Below are positions 1-6,894 of a DNA stretch of 33,107 bases, piece by piece. Both the position numbers and the translations under genes were made by a program. This DNA comes from an uncultured Oscillospiraceae bacterium. GTDB taxonomy: Bacteria; Bacillota; Clostridia; Oscillospirales; Acutalibacteraceae. The stretch spans positions 1 to 33,107 of the forward strand of contig URNB01000014.1 of assembly GCA_900549055.1 (NCBI GenBank). Reading direction: 5' to 3'. Each line of letters opens with the position of its first letter. Position 1 is the stretch's first letter. Below the pieces are notes generated by a model, which did no database searches, was not told the DNA's origin, and worked only from the letters and a program-made list of their open reading frames with translations.

Positions 1-50
1 TTACACCAACATGCTCGGGTTAAGGTACTTTTGAATTGTTCAGCAGGCAT
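1..50 (-). repeat. Partial copy A of the multi-hairpin repeat (end fragment)
   Basis: Read on the minus strand, these 50 bases match positions 858-907 at 49 of 50 positions; the single difference is A at position 8 against C at 900. The copy runs off the left edge of the window. Its terminal motif (ATGCCTGCTGAACAATT on the minus strand) ends at position 50 and is followed by the AT-rich stretch taaatta. It lies in inverted orientation to the complete copy at 858-1113, and the ferredoxin-like gene sits between the two. Confidence 0.9.
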
Positions 51-100
51 TAAATTAAGCTTCTCTGTGCTGTCCGAAATATTATTTTCGAATTTCTCTT

Positions 101-823
101 TTAATCAAGTATTCTTCCGTCTGTGGAAATTATGACGATCTGCCACGGAATAAATTTACCGCTTTGCTGAAGTGCGGTCTTCACCGCTTGCTCAAGTCCG
201 CCGCAGCAGGGCACCTCCATGCGAACGACGGTAACGCTTTTAATATCGTTATTGCGGATTATCTCGGTCAGCTTTTCGGAATAATCCGCACCGTCCAGCT
301 TCGGGCAGCCCACAAGCGTGATGTGTCCTTTTATAAACCGCTCATGAAAGGCGGCGTAGGCATATGCCGTGCAGTCGGCGGCGATGAGCAGCTTTGCACC
401 GTCAAAATACGGCGCATTTACCGGGACAAGCTTTATCTGCACCGGCCACTGCGATAGTCGGCTTATGGGTCTTACGGCAGCGGCAGCCGTATCGCTTTCC
501 TCACTGTGCTCGATTCTTTGGAATCTGCTGCCCGGGCATCCGCCCCTTAGGTGCATGCCCTCCTTATGCTTTTTTGCCTGCAGCTTTTTCCGCTTATTTT
601 CCATAACAGCTTTTTCGTCATAAGCCGCCGCCTCGCGTTCAACAAAGGTTATAGCTCCCGTAGGGCAGGTGGGCAGACAATCGCCGAGCCCGTCACAATA
701 ATCATCACGCATCAGCTTTGCTTTTCCGTCGACCATGGCTATTGCGCCCTCGTGACAGGCTGCGGCACAAGCGCCGCATCCGTTGCATTTATTGCTGTCT
801 ATTTGAATAATTCTTCTTTTCAC
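101..823 (-). CDS. Two-cluster 4Fe-4S ferredoxin-like protein with cysteine-rich C-terminal domain
   Basis: The product is a 240-residue soluble iron-sulfur protein, probably an electron carrier or redox partner. An N-terminal bacterial ferredoxin domain has one CxxCxxCxxxC cluster motif (Cys13, 16, 19, 23) and a second, looser set (Cys43, 49, 53). The remaining ~150 residues carry further conserved-looking cysteines in GCPGSR, ADCTAY, GCPKLDG and VPCCGG. I recognise this arrangement from uncharacterised anaerobe proteins but know no specific reaction. A GTG start at 823 is chosen because GGGAGGT lies just upstream (about 831-837). The frame stays open to 1009, but that extension would translate the repeat element. 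The gene stands alone between two inverted repeat copies, and its likely -10 box (TATAAT, 858-853) abuts the end of the complete element, so the element may contribute to its promoter. The fold is well supported; the function is unknown. Confidence 0.85.
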   Translation of the reverse strand: MKRRIIQIDSNKCNGCGACAAACHEGAIAMVDGKAKLMRDDYCDGLGDCLPTCPTGAITFVEREAAAYDEKAVMENKRKKLQAKKHKEGMHLRGGCPGSRFQRIEHSEESDTAAAAVRPISRLSQWPVQIKLVPVNAPYFDGAKLLIAADCTAYAYAAFHERFIKGHITLVGCPKLDGADYSEKLTEIIRNNDIKSVTVVRMEVPCCGGLEQAVKTALQQSGKFIPWQIVIISTDGRILD

Positions 824-852
824 AAGAGTACCTCCCTGATTTTTCGTTTCTA

Positions 853-881
853 TTATAATGCCTGCTGAACAATTCAAAAGT
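853..881 (-). promoter_or_regulatory. Possible promoter of the ferredoxin-like gene, overlapping the repeat end
   Basis: On the minus strand a perfect TATAAT lies at 858-853, straddling the boundary of the element. The best -35 at about 17 bp spacing is CTTTTG inside the terminal repeat, which is a poor match. If real, the promoter is hybrid: -35 from the element and -10 from the junction. Confidence 0.35.
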
Positions 882-1113
882 ACCTTAACCCGAGCATGTC
901 GGTGTAAACTTTTGAATTGTTCAGGTGCAAGGTTTTTGCGCAATTTTGCGAAAAAACCTTGCACTTTAAAAAGAATCACATTTTGATTCTTTTTAAAATC
1001 AGGCGACAATCAATGGATACTGACGGTCAAAACAAAGGTTTTGACCCATAAAATCGAGATTTTAACTCGATTTTATATAATTGCATTTGCTAATGCAATT
1101 ATTCAGTAGACAT
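858..1113. mobile_element. Complete 256-bp MITE-like multi-hairpin element (copy B)
   Basis: The ends form an imperfect terminal inverted repeat: ATGCCTGCTGAACAATT at 858-874 and, on the minus strand, ATGTCTACTGAATAATT at 1113-1097, matching at 14 of 17 positions with only transitions. The 7-mer TATTATA flanks both sides (851-857 and 1114-1120), as expected for a target-site duplication, although AT-rich sequence could give this by chance. Inside are six hairpins almost end to end: 866-880/909-923 (15 bp), 925-964 (13 bp, a G.A mismatch, then 5 bp), 965-978/984-997 (14 bp), 1025-1033/1038-1046 (9 bp), 1048-1058/1066-1076 (11 bp) and 1077-1087/1092-1102 (11 bp). There is no transposase gene, so it would be non-autonomous. 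Partial copies of either end occur at 1-50, 5712-5733 and 33056-33107. Confidence 0.8.
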
Positions 1114-1235
1114 TATTATAATATTATATGTCCGATAAGTCGATTAAATTTTCAACAGGACAGATTTTTAAAAAATTTTTTATTCGTTCTTGCCGCCTTC
1201 CGAATTTTCATAAAAATCTTTCCATGAACAGACTG

Positions 1236-1265
1236 AACCGCCGCCCAAAAAAACGGACGGCGGTT
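1236..1265 (-). terminator. Possible terminator hairpin after secF
   Basis: AACCGCCGCCC at 1236-1246 pairs with GGACGGCGGTT at 1255-1265 with one mismatch or bulge, directly downstream of the secF stop. On the minus strand no T-tract follows, so it may end transcription poorly or act as a 3' stabiliser. Confidence 0.35.
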
Positions 1266-1278
1266 TTAAATGCAAGAT

Positions 1279-2223
1279 TTACTTTTTGGCTGCTGCAGCC
1301 TTTTTGGCTTTATGCCGTCTCCAAATTACCCAAAGCGGACCTGCAATGCAGAGTGAGGAAATCGCGCCGGAGACTATACCGAACGCCATAGGAATGGCGA
1401 AGGTACGAAGAGTTGACAGTCCGAACAGCTCGGAAACCGTAACTATAGTCATAACCGCAACGAAGGTTGTGAGCGAGGTTATGATGTTTCTCCTTAAGGA
1501 GGTGTTAATGCTCGTGTTAACAACCTCCCCGATTTCCGCCTCGGGCATAAGGCGCGCGTTTTCACGCACACGGTCGTAAATAACGATGGTATCGTTAAGC
1601 GAATAGCCGAGGATGGTAAGCACCACCGCAATGTAGTTTGAATCAAGCTGCAGGCGGAAGAACACGCAGGTGAAGAAGGTGATAAACACATCGAACACCA
1701 ATGCGCAGAGCGCTGTTATCGCGGCTGAAATACCACCTATACGCTTAAAGCGGATACCTACATAAATTATAACCAAAACTGCGGTTATAAGCACTGCCAC
1801 AAGGCTCTTTGCAAAGAACGAGCCTGCAACGGTCGGGCTTACCGAGTTTGAATTGTAAAGCTCGATCTTGTTATCCTTAAACTTATCTTCAAGGGTCGTT
1901 GTGAGCTTTTCCTGATCCTCTGCAGAAACCGAATCCTTACCGACAAGGCTTATTTCAAAGGTCTTTGTGTCGCCCGTGAGAGAGGTGCTCTTTGAAACGG
2001 TGAAGGACTTTTTAATAACCTCTTTAACGGCGGCTTCTATGTCCGCGTCCTTAACGTCTCCCGTGTAGGAGTAAGCAATCTTTGTGCCGCCGCTGAAGTT
2101 GATATCCAGCTTTACGCCGAAGCCCGGGATAAACATAAATACTATTCCGGCGAGAAAAATTACGGCGTAAACAATAATAACCTTTTTGAAATTCTTAATA
2201 AAATCGATTTTATTTTCACGCAT
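1279..2223 (-). CDS. secF: Protein translocase subunit SecF
   Basis: This is a 314-residue inner-membrane subunit of the SecDF complex, which uses the proton motive force to help complete protein export through SecYEG. An N-terminal membrane segment (about residues 11-32) is followed by the FSGGTKIAY motif of the SecD/SecF family, a periplasmic-type domain, and five further hydrophobic segments; the GYSLNDTIVIYDRVREN block is a strong SecF signature. The start is taken at ATG 2223, with GGAGGTGAG just upstream; the in-frame GTG at 2232 lies within that ribosome-binding site. It overlaps the secD stop by a few bases, indicating translational coupling. The length is usual for the family. It is one operon with secD, transcribed from the promoter at 3626-3654. 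Confidence 0.97.
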   Translation of the reverse strand: MRENKIDFIKNFKKVIIVYAVIFLAGIVFMFIPGFGVKLDINFSGGTKIAYSYTGDVKDADIEAAVKEVIKKSFTVSKSTSLTGDTKTFEISLVGKDSVSAEDQEKLTTTLEDKFKDNKIELYNSNSVSPTVAGSFFAKSLVAVLITAVLVIIYVGIRFKRIGGISAAITALCALVFDVFITFFTCVFFRLQLDSNYIAVVLTILGYSLNDTIVIYDRVRENARLMPEAEIGEVVNTSINTSLRRNIITSLTTFVAVMTIVTVSELFGLSTLRTFAIPMAFGIVSGAISSLCIAGPLWVIWRRHKAKKAAAAKK

Positions 2224-3592
2224 TTTTCTCACCTCCGTAGAACTGCGGCTTTCTCATAACTTTTAGCTGCGAAATGCTCTTAAGCATATACTTGGAGGCA
2301 AGCACACCCATTATCAGGTTGAATATAACGCCGACCAAAAGCGTGTAGCCGAATGAATAGATAGAACCGGTAATCGAAGAGCCGAGGAGCGACATTATCG
2401 GTGAGAACAGCTTGGCTATAATATTATCCGGCGTACCGAATGCGCCCATAAGCACTATGGAAACAATTATAATGGTAACATTGCCGTCAATTATAGCGCT
2501 TAAAGCGTTTTTAAAGCCGCTGTCTATTGCGCCGTCAATCGTCTTGCCCTTCCTAAACTCATCCTTAATGCGTTCGGAGGCGATAACATTACAGTCAACG
2601 CCTACGCCGACCGACAGAATGATACCCGCAATGCCCGGAACGGTAAGTGTAAAGCTATCGGCATTCGGGAAGAAGCCCGAAATGCAGGCGATACTGCCCG
2701 CAAGCTGACCGAGCAGAGCGATTGCCGCAACAACGCCGTTTACGCGGTAAAGTATTATCATAATAAGGCACACAATTCCGAAAGCAATAGCGCCGGCGAT
2801 AAGCATAACGCGGAGTGCGTCGGAGCCGAGCGAGGGGGAGATTATCTGCAGCTTGCTGTCGTCAACCGTAAGCGCAAACGGCAGAGAGCCCGCATTTATC
2901 TTATCCGCAAGATCCTTTGCCTCTTTAGAGCCCGCCATGCCGTCTATGTAAGCTGTGCCGTTGGTTATCGCGGTATTAACGGTCGGGGCGGATATTTTCG
3001 TTTCATCCATCCAAATGGATATTTTACTGCCCACAAGCTCTTTTGTCGCCGCAGCAAACTTTGAAGAGCCTGCATCGGTGAAATAGAGATAAACGACATA
3101 AGCGCCTTTTTCGTTAACGCCCGCCTCGGCGCGGTCAATATCCTGCGCACCGCTTAAGATGACATCGTTTTTATCCTCGTTGCGGCAGAAGGTAAGCAAC
3201 GCAGTCTCACCAAGCTCCTGCACCGCCGCAGCGGCGTCGAAATCGCTCTCGTTTGCAGCCCATGGGAATCTTACGATTATCTGATGATTGTCATTGTCGG
3301 TATAAACCTCGTAATCGGTTATGTTCTTGTTTACAAGACGGGTCTCAATAATTGCTTTTGCGGCATCCATATCGTTTGCGGTGATATCAACGCCTTCCTT
3401 ATCCGGCGAGAAAACGGCTTCCACGCCGCCCCTGATATCAATACCCCAGCGAATATCATTCGCACCCTTAACATAAACCTTGCGGGTATCGCCGTAGTAA
3501 TTTTCAATTCCGAAAAAGGCGGTGTAAGTCAGCGCCAGAATCAGCAGAAATACCACGAAGAATACCGGCTTGCCTGTTCTTTTGGACTTCAT
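2216..3592 (-). CDS. secD: Protein translocase subunit SecD
   Basis: This 458-residue partner of SecF acts in the late, proton-driven step of Sec export. The N-terminus has a membrane segment (about residues 9-27) and the family motif WGIDIRGGVEAVF. A large extracytoplasmic domain follows, then five membrane segments from about residue 265 onward, including the GVGVDCNVIASERIKDE block typical of SecD. The start is ATG 3592, with GGAGG at 3605-3601 and an 8-nt spacer; a longer in-frame reading begins inside this signal. SecD and SecF are separate genes here, unlike the fused SecDF of Bacillus. The annotation is secure. Confidence 0.97.
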   Translation of the reverse strand: MKSKRTGKPVFFVVFLLILALTYTAFFGIENYYGDTRKVYVKGANDIRWGIDIRGGVEAVFSPDKEGVDITANDMDAAKAIIETRLVNKNITDYEVYTDNDNHQIIVRFPWAANESDFDAAAAVQELGETALLTFCRNEDKNDVILSGAQDIDRAEAGVNEKGAYVVYLYFTDAGSSKFAAATKELVGSKISIWMDETKISAPTVNTAITNGTAYIDGMAGSKEAKDLADKINAGSLPFALTVDDSKLQIISPSLGSDALRVMLIAGAIAFGIVCLIMIILYRVNGVVAAIALLGQLAGSIACISGFFPNADSFTLTVPGIAGIILSVGVGVDCNVIASERIKDEFRKGKTIDGAIDSGFKNALSAIIDGNVTIIIVSIVLMGAFGTPDNIIAKLFSPIMSLLGSSITGSIYSFGYTLLVGVIFNLIMGVLASKYMLKSISQLKVMRKPQFYGGEKNA

Positions 3593-3625
3593 TGGCAAAT
3601 CCTCCACTATATGTGATTAATATGT

Positions 3626-3654
3626 ATTATACATATAAACGCAGACAAAGTCAA
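3626..3654 (-). promoter_or_regulatory. Sigma-A-type promoter of secDF
   Basis: On the minus strand TTGACT (3654-3649) is separated by exactly 17 bp from TATAAT (3631-3626). Transcription would begin near 3619, about 27 nt before the secD ATG. Confidence 0.8.
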
Positions 3655-3673
3655 TCGTTATATGTAAAATCAC

Positions 3674-4957
3674 CTAATTTTCTTTGTCAGAAAGTAATTT
3701 TTCCAGCGCCGCGTACCTCACAGCAAGCGCCAAAACCTCCGACGCCTTCTCTATTTCCTCAACCGAGGGGTAAGAGGGGGCTATTCTTATATTTGAATCC
3801 TTCGGATCGATGCCGTAAGGATAGGTCGCACCGGCAGGAGTCAGAATCATGCCCGCATTCGCGCACAGCTGCTCTACTCTTTTTGCGCAGCCCTCAAGCA
3901 CATAAAGGCTTATGAAGTAGCCGCCCTTCGGAGTCGTCCAGCGGGCAACGCCTGTATCTCCCAGCTGTTTTTGAAGCTCTTTTTCCACCGTCTCGAACTT
4001 GGGACGAAGAATCGCCGCATGACGCTTCATATGTCTTTCGATATCGGAAACGGTTCTGAACATGCGCGCGTGCCTTAACTGGTTAAGCTTATCGGGTCCT
4101 ATGGTCTGATATTTCATTCTGCCCTTTAAGAGCGCCACATTGTTGGGGCTTGCAGCCTCAACCGCCACACCCGCACCCGGGAAGGTTATTTTTGAAGTGG
4201 ATGTGAAAATTATGGGAAGATCCGGGCTTCCCGCCTTTACGCATTCGTTGTATATATTAAGGAGCGGGTCCCCTTCGTCGTACAAATCATGCACCGCATA
4301 GGCGTTATCCCAAAAAATTCGGAAATCCCCCGCCGCGGGCTTCATGTGCGCCATACGGCGAACGACATTATCGGAATAGGTTATCCCCTCGGGGTTTGAA
4401 TACTTCGGAACGCACCAAATGCCCTTGACAGAAGGATCCTTGATAAGCTCGTCGACCTCATCCATATTCGGGCCCTCATCATTCATCCCGACGGGAATCA
4501 GCTCAAAGCCGAAATATTCGGTTATTGCAAAGTGGCGGTCATATCCCGGAACAGGACACAAAAATTTAAGCTTTCCCTGCTTCATCCAAGGCTCGCCGCC
4601 CATGCCGTGGGTCATTGCCTGGGCGATGGTGTCGAACATCATATTAAGCGAGGAGTTGCCTCCCACAATTATCTGATCGGGATTAAGCCCCAAAATTTCA
4701 CCGAAAAGGTTTTTAAGCTCTGCGAGTCCGTCAAGCCCCCCGTAATTTCGGCAGTCAATTCCGCTTATATTTTTAAATCCGGTATCGTTGCCCACAAGGT
4801 CGAACATTTTCTCACTTAAATCCATATTGTCAAAGCCGGGCTTGCCGCGCGACATATCAAGCGACAAATGCATGCTGCGCATATGCTCGTACTCTGCGCG
4901 CACTGCCTTAAGCTCGTCTGTCAGCTCGTTTCGGCTCATATTCAAATAATCTGACAT
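3674..4957 (-). CDS. Aspartate aminotransferase, atypical subgroup 1c
   Basis: The product is a 427-residue PLP-dependent fold-type I aminotransferase, predicted to interconvert aspartate and oxaloacetate with 2-oxoglutarate/glutamate. It resembles the subgroup-1c (Asp_aminotransf, PF12897) enzymes rather than classical AspC. The N-terminus shows SLDMSRGKPGF; the PLP-binding asparagine-aspartate-tyrosine set appears as YSNPEG (Asn188) and WDNAY (Asp217, Tyr220), and the Schiff-base lysine is Lys256 in STSKITFPGAG. ATG 4957 is preferred because GAGGTG lies six bases upstream; an in-frame GTG three codons earlier overlaps that signal. The gene is monocistronic with its own promoter at 4981-5009 and reads toward secDF, which has a separate promoter. 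Substrate preference is inferred from the family. Confidence 0.88.
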   Translation of the reverse strand: MSDYLNMSRNELTDELKAVRAEYEHMRSMHLSLDMSRGKPGFDNMDLSEKMFDLVGNDTGFKNISGIDCRNYGGLDGLAELKNLFGEILGLNPDQIIVGGNSSLNMMFDTIAQAMTHGMGGEPWMKQGKLKFLCPVPGYDRHFAITEYFGFELIPVGMNDEGPNMDEVDELIKDPSVKGIWCVPKYSNPEGITYSDNVVRRMAHMKPAAGDFRIFWDNAYAVHDLYDEGDPLLNIYNECVKAGSPDLPIIFTSTSKITFPGAGVAVEAASPNNVALLKGRMKYQTIGPDKLNQLRHARMFRTVSDIERHMKRHAAILRPKFETVEKELQKQLGDTGVARWTTPKGGYFISLYVLEGCAKRVEQLCANAGMILTPAGATYPYGIDPKDSNIRIAPSYPSVEEIEKASEVLALAVRYAALEKLLSDKEN

Positions 4958-4980
4958 AAACTTCACCTCATAACTAATTA

Positions 4981-5009
4981 ATTATAATATCTGTGCGCCT
5001 TTTTTTCAA
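4981..5009 (-). promoter_or_regulatory. Sigma-A-type promoter of the aminotransferase gene
   Basis: On the minus strand TTGAAA (5009-5004), a 17-bp spacer and a perfect TATAAT (4986-4981) sit just upstream of the ATG at 4957. Confidence 0.75.
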
Positions 5010-5072
5010 GTAATAAAGCATAAAAAATCAATTTTTTACATTTCCTACAAAAATATACGGGTCGGTTTATTC

Positions 5073-5102
5073 TTGACAAACACTGTATATATGCATTATT
5101 AT
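5073..5102 (+). promoter_or_regulatory. Promoter of the cohesin gene
   Basis: TTGACA at 5073-5078 is a perfect -35. TATTAT at 5097-5102 follows at 18 bp, or TTATTA at 17 bp. Transcription would start near 5109, so the leader is very short and the ATG codons at 5073 and 5091 fall upstream of the transcript, supporting the TTG start at 5124. Confidence 0.65.
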
Positions 5103-5123
5103 ATATTAAAGGACGTGTGTAAT

Positions 5124-5639
5124 TTGAGTAAAAAAAATTTGATTATATTAATTTCATCGATTGCCGCGGGACTGATTCTCTTGGTCGCGCTCGGAATATG
5201 GCTGACTGGCATTTTCAAATCGGACGGCGGCACAAAAAACAATGGCGGAGTTCCTACTGTATCTGTCGGCTCTGTTTCGGCGGAGCCGGGCAAAAATATT
5301 AAGATTCCCGTAAGCTTCACAGGTAACCCCGGTGCAATGGGCTTTCTTATCGATTTTGAATATGACGCGGACGCTCTTGAATATTTGAGCACAGATAAGG
5401 GCGAGCTGCTTACCGACTGCACGGCAGCGGAAGCAGGCAGCGGAAAGATCAGGCTTGTAAGCGTTGAGGATAAGGATGTTGAAAAGGACGGCGTTTTAGC
5501 GTATCTGAATTTCAAAATAAAGAACGGCGCTTCGGGCAAAACCGAAATCAAGGTCATCTGCGGCGAAAGTGCCGTCTGCAATTACGATGAGCAGGCGATC
5601 TCCGTTAAAACCGAAAACGGTACGGTCACGGTCAAATAG
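5124..5639 (+). CDS. Membrane-anchored single-cohesin-domain protein
   Basis: This 171-residue surface protein has an uncleaved signal-anchor helix (about residues 5-30), a short Gly/Asn-rich linker, and one cohesin domain from about residue 44 to the C-terminus. The cohesin pattern is visible in the alternating beta strands around VSVGSVSAEPGKNIKIPV, GAMGFLIDFEYD and LAYLNFKIK. Cohesins bind dockerin modules on cellulosomal or other extracellular proteins, so the likely role is to hold a dockerin-bearing partner at the cell surface. There is no dockerin, sortase motif, SLH domain or catalytic module. The start is TTG 5124, behind AAAGGA and consistent with the promoter position. It is a single-gene unit ending at the hairpin at 5667-5705. 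No dockerin gene occurs in this window. The domain call is fairly firm; the partner is unknown. Confidence 0.8.
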   Translation: MSKKNLIILISSIAAGLILLVALGIWLTGIFKSDGGTKNNGGVPTVSVGSVSAEPGKNIKIPVSFTGNPGAMGFLIDFEYDADALEYLSTDKGELLTDCTAAEAGSGKIRLVSVEDKDVEKDGVLAYLNFKIKNGASGKTEIKVICGESAVCNYDEQAISVKTENGTVTVK

Positions 5640-5666
5640 ACCTCAGCGTACAGATTATATGTACAC

Positions 5667-5705
5667 AAAAGCACCTCTCTGCCCAGTCGGCAGAGAGGTG
5701 CTTTT
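5667..5705. terminator. Strong bidirectional terminator
   Basis: A perfect 17-bp stem (5667-5683 with 5689-5705, 5-nt loop) has A-run and T-run flanks on both strands, so it can end the cohesin transcript and the convergent XRE transcript. Confidence 0.9.
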
Positions 5706-5711
5706 ATATTA

Positions 5712-5733
5712 ATGCCTGCTGAACAATTCAAAG
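5712..5733 (+). repeat. Isolated end of the multi-hairpin repeat (copy C)
   Basis: These 22 bases match the left terminus of the complete element at 858-879. The AT-rich 7-mer TATATTA precedes them, in the same position relative to the end as at the other copies. No matching right end was found before the XRE gene, so this is a remnant or a solo end. Confidence 0.75.
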
Positions 5734-5803
5734 GAAAGGGAGGGGGAAATTTGTTGAATATAAGAGCAGTGCTGTTTCTTAAAAACGGCATTATCCGGTC
5801 ATA

Positions 5804-6124
5804 TCACAAATTTTTCAAATAAGCGTCAAGAATATCAAGTGCGGTTTTAAGCTGTTTGGGGTCAAGGTCCTTTAATCGCTCGGTTATCTCATCAAAAACA
5901 TACGGTGCGCCGGATGGCAGCTCATTGCACAGAATATAATCTGCCGAAACATCAAGCGCTCGCACCAGCTTTATAAATTTATCAAGCCCGACTACCTTCT
6001 TGCCGCGCTCTATTTCGCCCAAATATACCGTACTCATGTCGGAAAGCTCCGCCAGCTTTTCCTGTGTATAGCCCGCCTCGGCGCGCAGGTATCTCAACCT
6101 TTTGCCGAATTCTGTTTTATCCAT
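5804..6124 (-). CDS. XRE-family transcriptional regulator
   Basis: The 106-residue protein begins with a lambda-repressor-type helix-turn-helix (about residues 7-62: RLRYLRAEAGYTQEKLAELS then STVYLGEIERGKK) followed by a short C-terminal helical segment that may mediate dimerisation. ATG 6124 is chosen because AGAGGTGA lies directly upstream; an in-frame GTG three codons earlier is part of that site. The gene stands alone, convergent with the cohesin gene. The perfect 14-bp palindrome at 6154-6167 covers its own upstream region and would suit autoregulation. Target genes cannot be named from the sequence. Confidence 0.85.
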   Translation of the reverse strand: MDKTEFGKRLRYLRAEAGYTQEKLAELSDMSTVYLGEIERGKKVVGLDKFIKLVRALDVSADYILCNELPSGAPYVFDEITERLKDLDPKQLKTALDILDAYLKNL

Positions 6125-6153
6125 TTTTTTCACCTCTGCTATAGCATTGTTTG

Positions 6154-6169
6154 TACTTTATAAAGTATA
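6154..6169. promoter_or_regulatory. Palindromic operator candidate upstream of the XRE gene
   Basis: TACTTTATAAAGTA (6154-6167) is a perfect 14-bp palindrome, overlapping a minus-strand -10-like TATACT (6169-6164). No good -35 was found. Its place 30 bp before the regulator's ATG suggests autoregulation. Confidence 0.4.
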
Positions 6170-6321
6170 GCTTAATTAATGTGAAAATGGAATACTCAAT
6201 AATATGCTATGTATGCTATAATATATGTCAATTTAAAAATTTTACAGCGTCAAATTTCCCCGAAAAAGGAAGCAACGGTCCGTCATTCGGGTGCTGCATA
6301 AAGCGCTTCGGCGCTGTGCGC

Positions 6322-6371
6322 GAAAAATCCGCCCCGCAGCGGTCGTTAAACGACTGATGCGGGGCGGATTT
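6322..6371 (-). terminator. Terminator of the alpha (rplQ) operon
   Basis: A 14-bp GC-rich stem (6325-6338 with 6358-6371), with a smaller inner stem, is followed on the minus strand by a run of five Ts. It is about 140 nt beyond the rplQ stop and is the only classical intrinsic terminator there. Confidence 0.8.
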
Positions 6372-6374
6372 CCT

Positions 6375-6485
6375 GATTTAACCGTTTACGGCTAAATCAA
6401 AGAGCACCGAAACACATCCGATGCTCTCCGTCTTAGTACACACATCATCGGCGCATACAACTGCGCGTAAAAAATGTGAGTACTA
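6375..6485 (-). other. Structured 3' untranslated region of the ribosomal operon
   Basis: Between the rplQ stop and the terminator lie three more stems: 6375-6398 (9 of 10 pairs), 6400-6426 (6 bp) and 6434-6445/6474-6485 (11 of 12 pairs, with a nested GCGCA/TGCGC stem at 6451-6466). No ORF is visible. The region may stabilise or process the mRNA end. The rest of the gap from 6125 to 6508 holds only the XRE upstream region and the terminator. Confidence 0.45.
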
Positions 6486-6508
6486 AATTTCGGCTTAATG
6501 CCTTAAAA

Positions 6509-6850
6509 TCATATTAACTCGATAATTGCCATTTCGGCAGCGTCGCCGCGGCGCGGTCCGGTCTTAACAATGCGGGTATATCCGCCGTTAACATCCGAAT
6601 ACTTGGGAGCGATTTCGTTGAAGAGCTTTGCAACAACATCCTCCTTAGTAATAAACGCCAATGCCTGACGCTTGCTGTTCAGGTTATTATCCTTAGCGAG
6701 TGTAATATACTTCTCTGCCATTGCTCTTACTTCCTTAGCGCGGGTAACGGTGGTCTCAATTCTGCCGTTTTCGAGCAGGTAAGTAACCATTGCCCTGAGC
6801 ATAGCAGTTCTGTGATCGCTGGTTCTTCCGAGTTTACGGGTACCTGGCAT
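6509..6850 (-). CDS. rplQ: 50S ribosomal protein L17
   Basis: L17 is a large-subunit protein near the exit-tunnel rim and the last gene of the alpha operon. The product is 113 residues with the family N-terminus MPGTRKLGRTSDHR. The start is set at ATG 6850, which lies 9 nt from GGAG; another in-frame ATG two codons upstream is only 3 nt from that signal. It is co-transcribed with rpoA, whose stop is 45 bp upstream. The usual Firmicute downstream neighbours, the ECF transporter genes, are absent; a terminator and an XRE gene follow instead. Confidence 0.98.
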   Translation of the reverse strand: MPGTRKLGRTSDHRTAMLRAMVTYLLENGRIETTVTRAKEVRAMAEKYITLAKDNNLNSKRQALAFITKEDVVAKLFNEIAPKYSDVNGGYTRIVKTGPRRGDAAEMAIIELI

Positions 6851-6894
6851 TTCCATTCACTCCTTATTGCAGCAAAGTTTGCTGCGGTTTTGCT

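Noticed and set aside
824..1009. In-frame N-terminal extension of the ferredoxin-like gene to an ATG at 1009
   Set aside because: The extra residues translate the repeat element and have no ribosome-binding site; the GTG at 823 has a strong one.
851..1120. TATTATA repeats as definite proof of transposition
   Set aside because: The 7-mers are exact, but AT-rich sequence makes chance likely; kept as supporting evidence only.
1128..1391. Plus-strand ORF after the repeat element
   Set aside because: It runs antisense into secF, has no ribosome-binding site and reads like random sequence.
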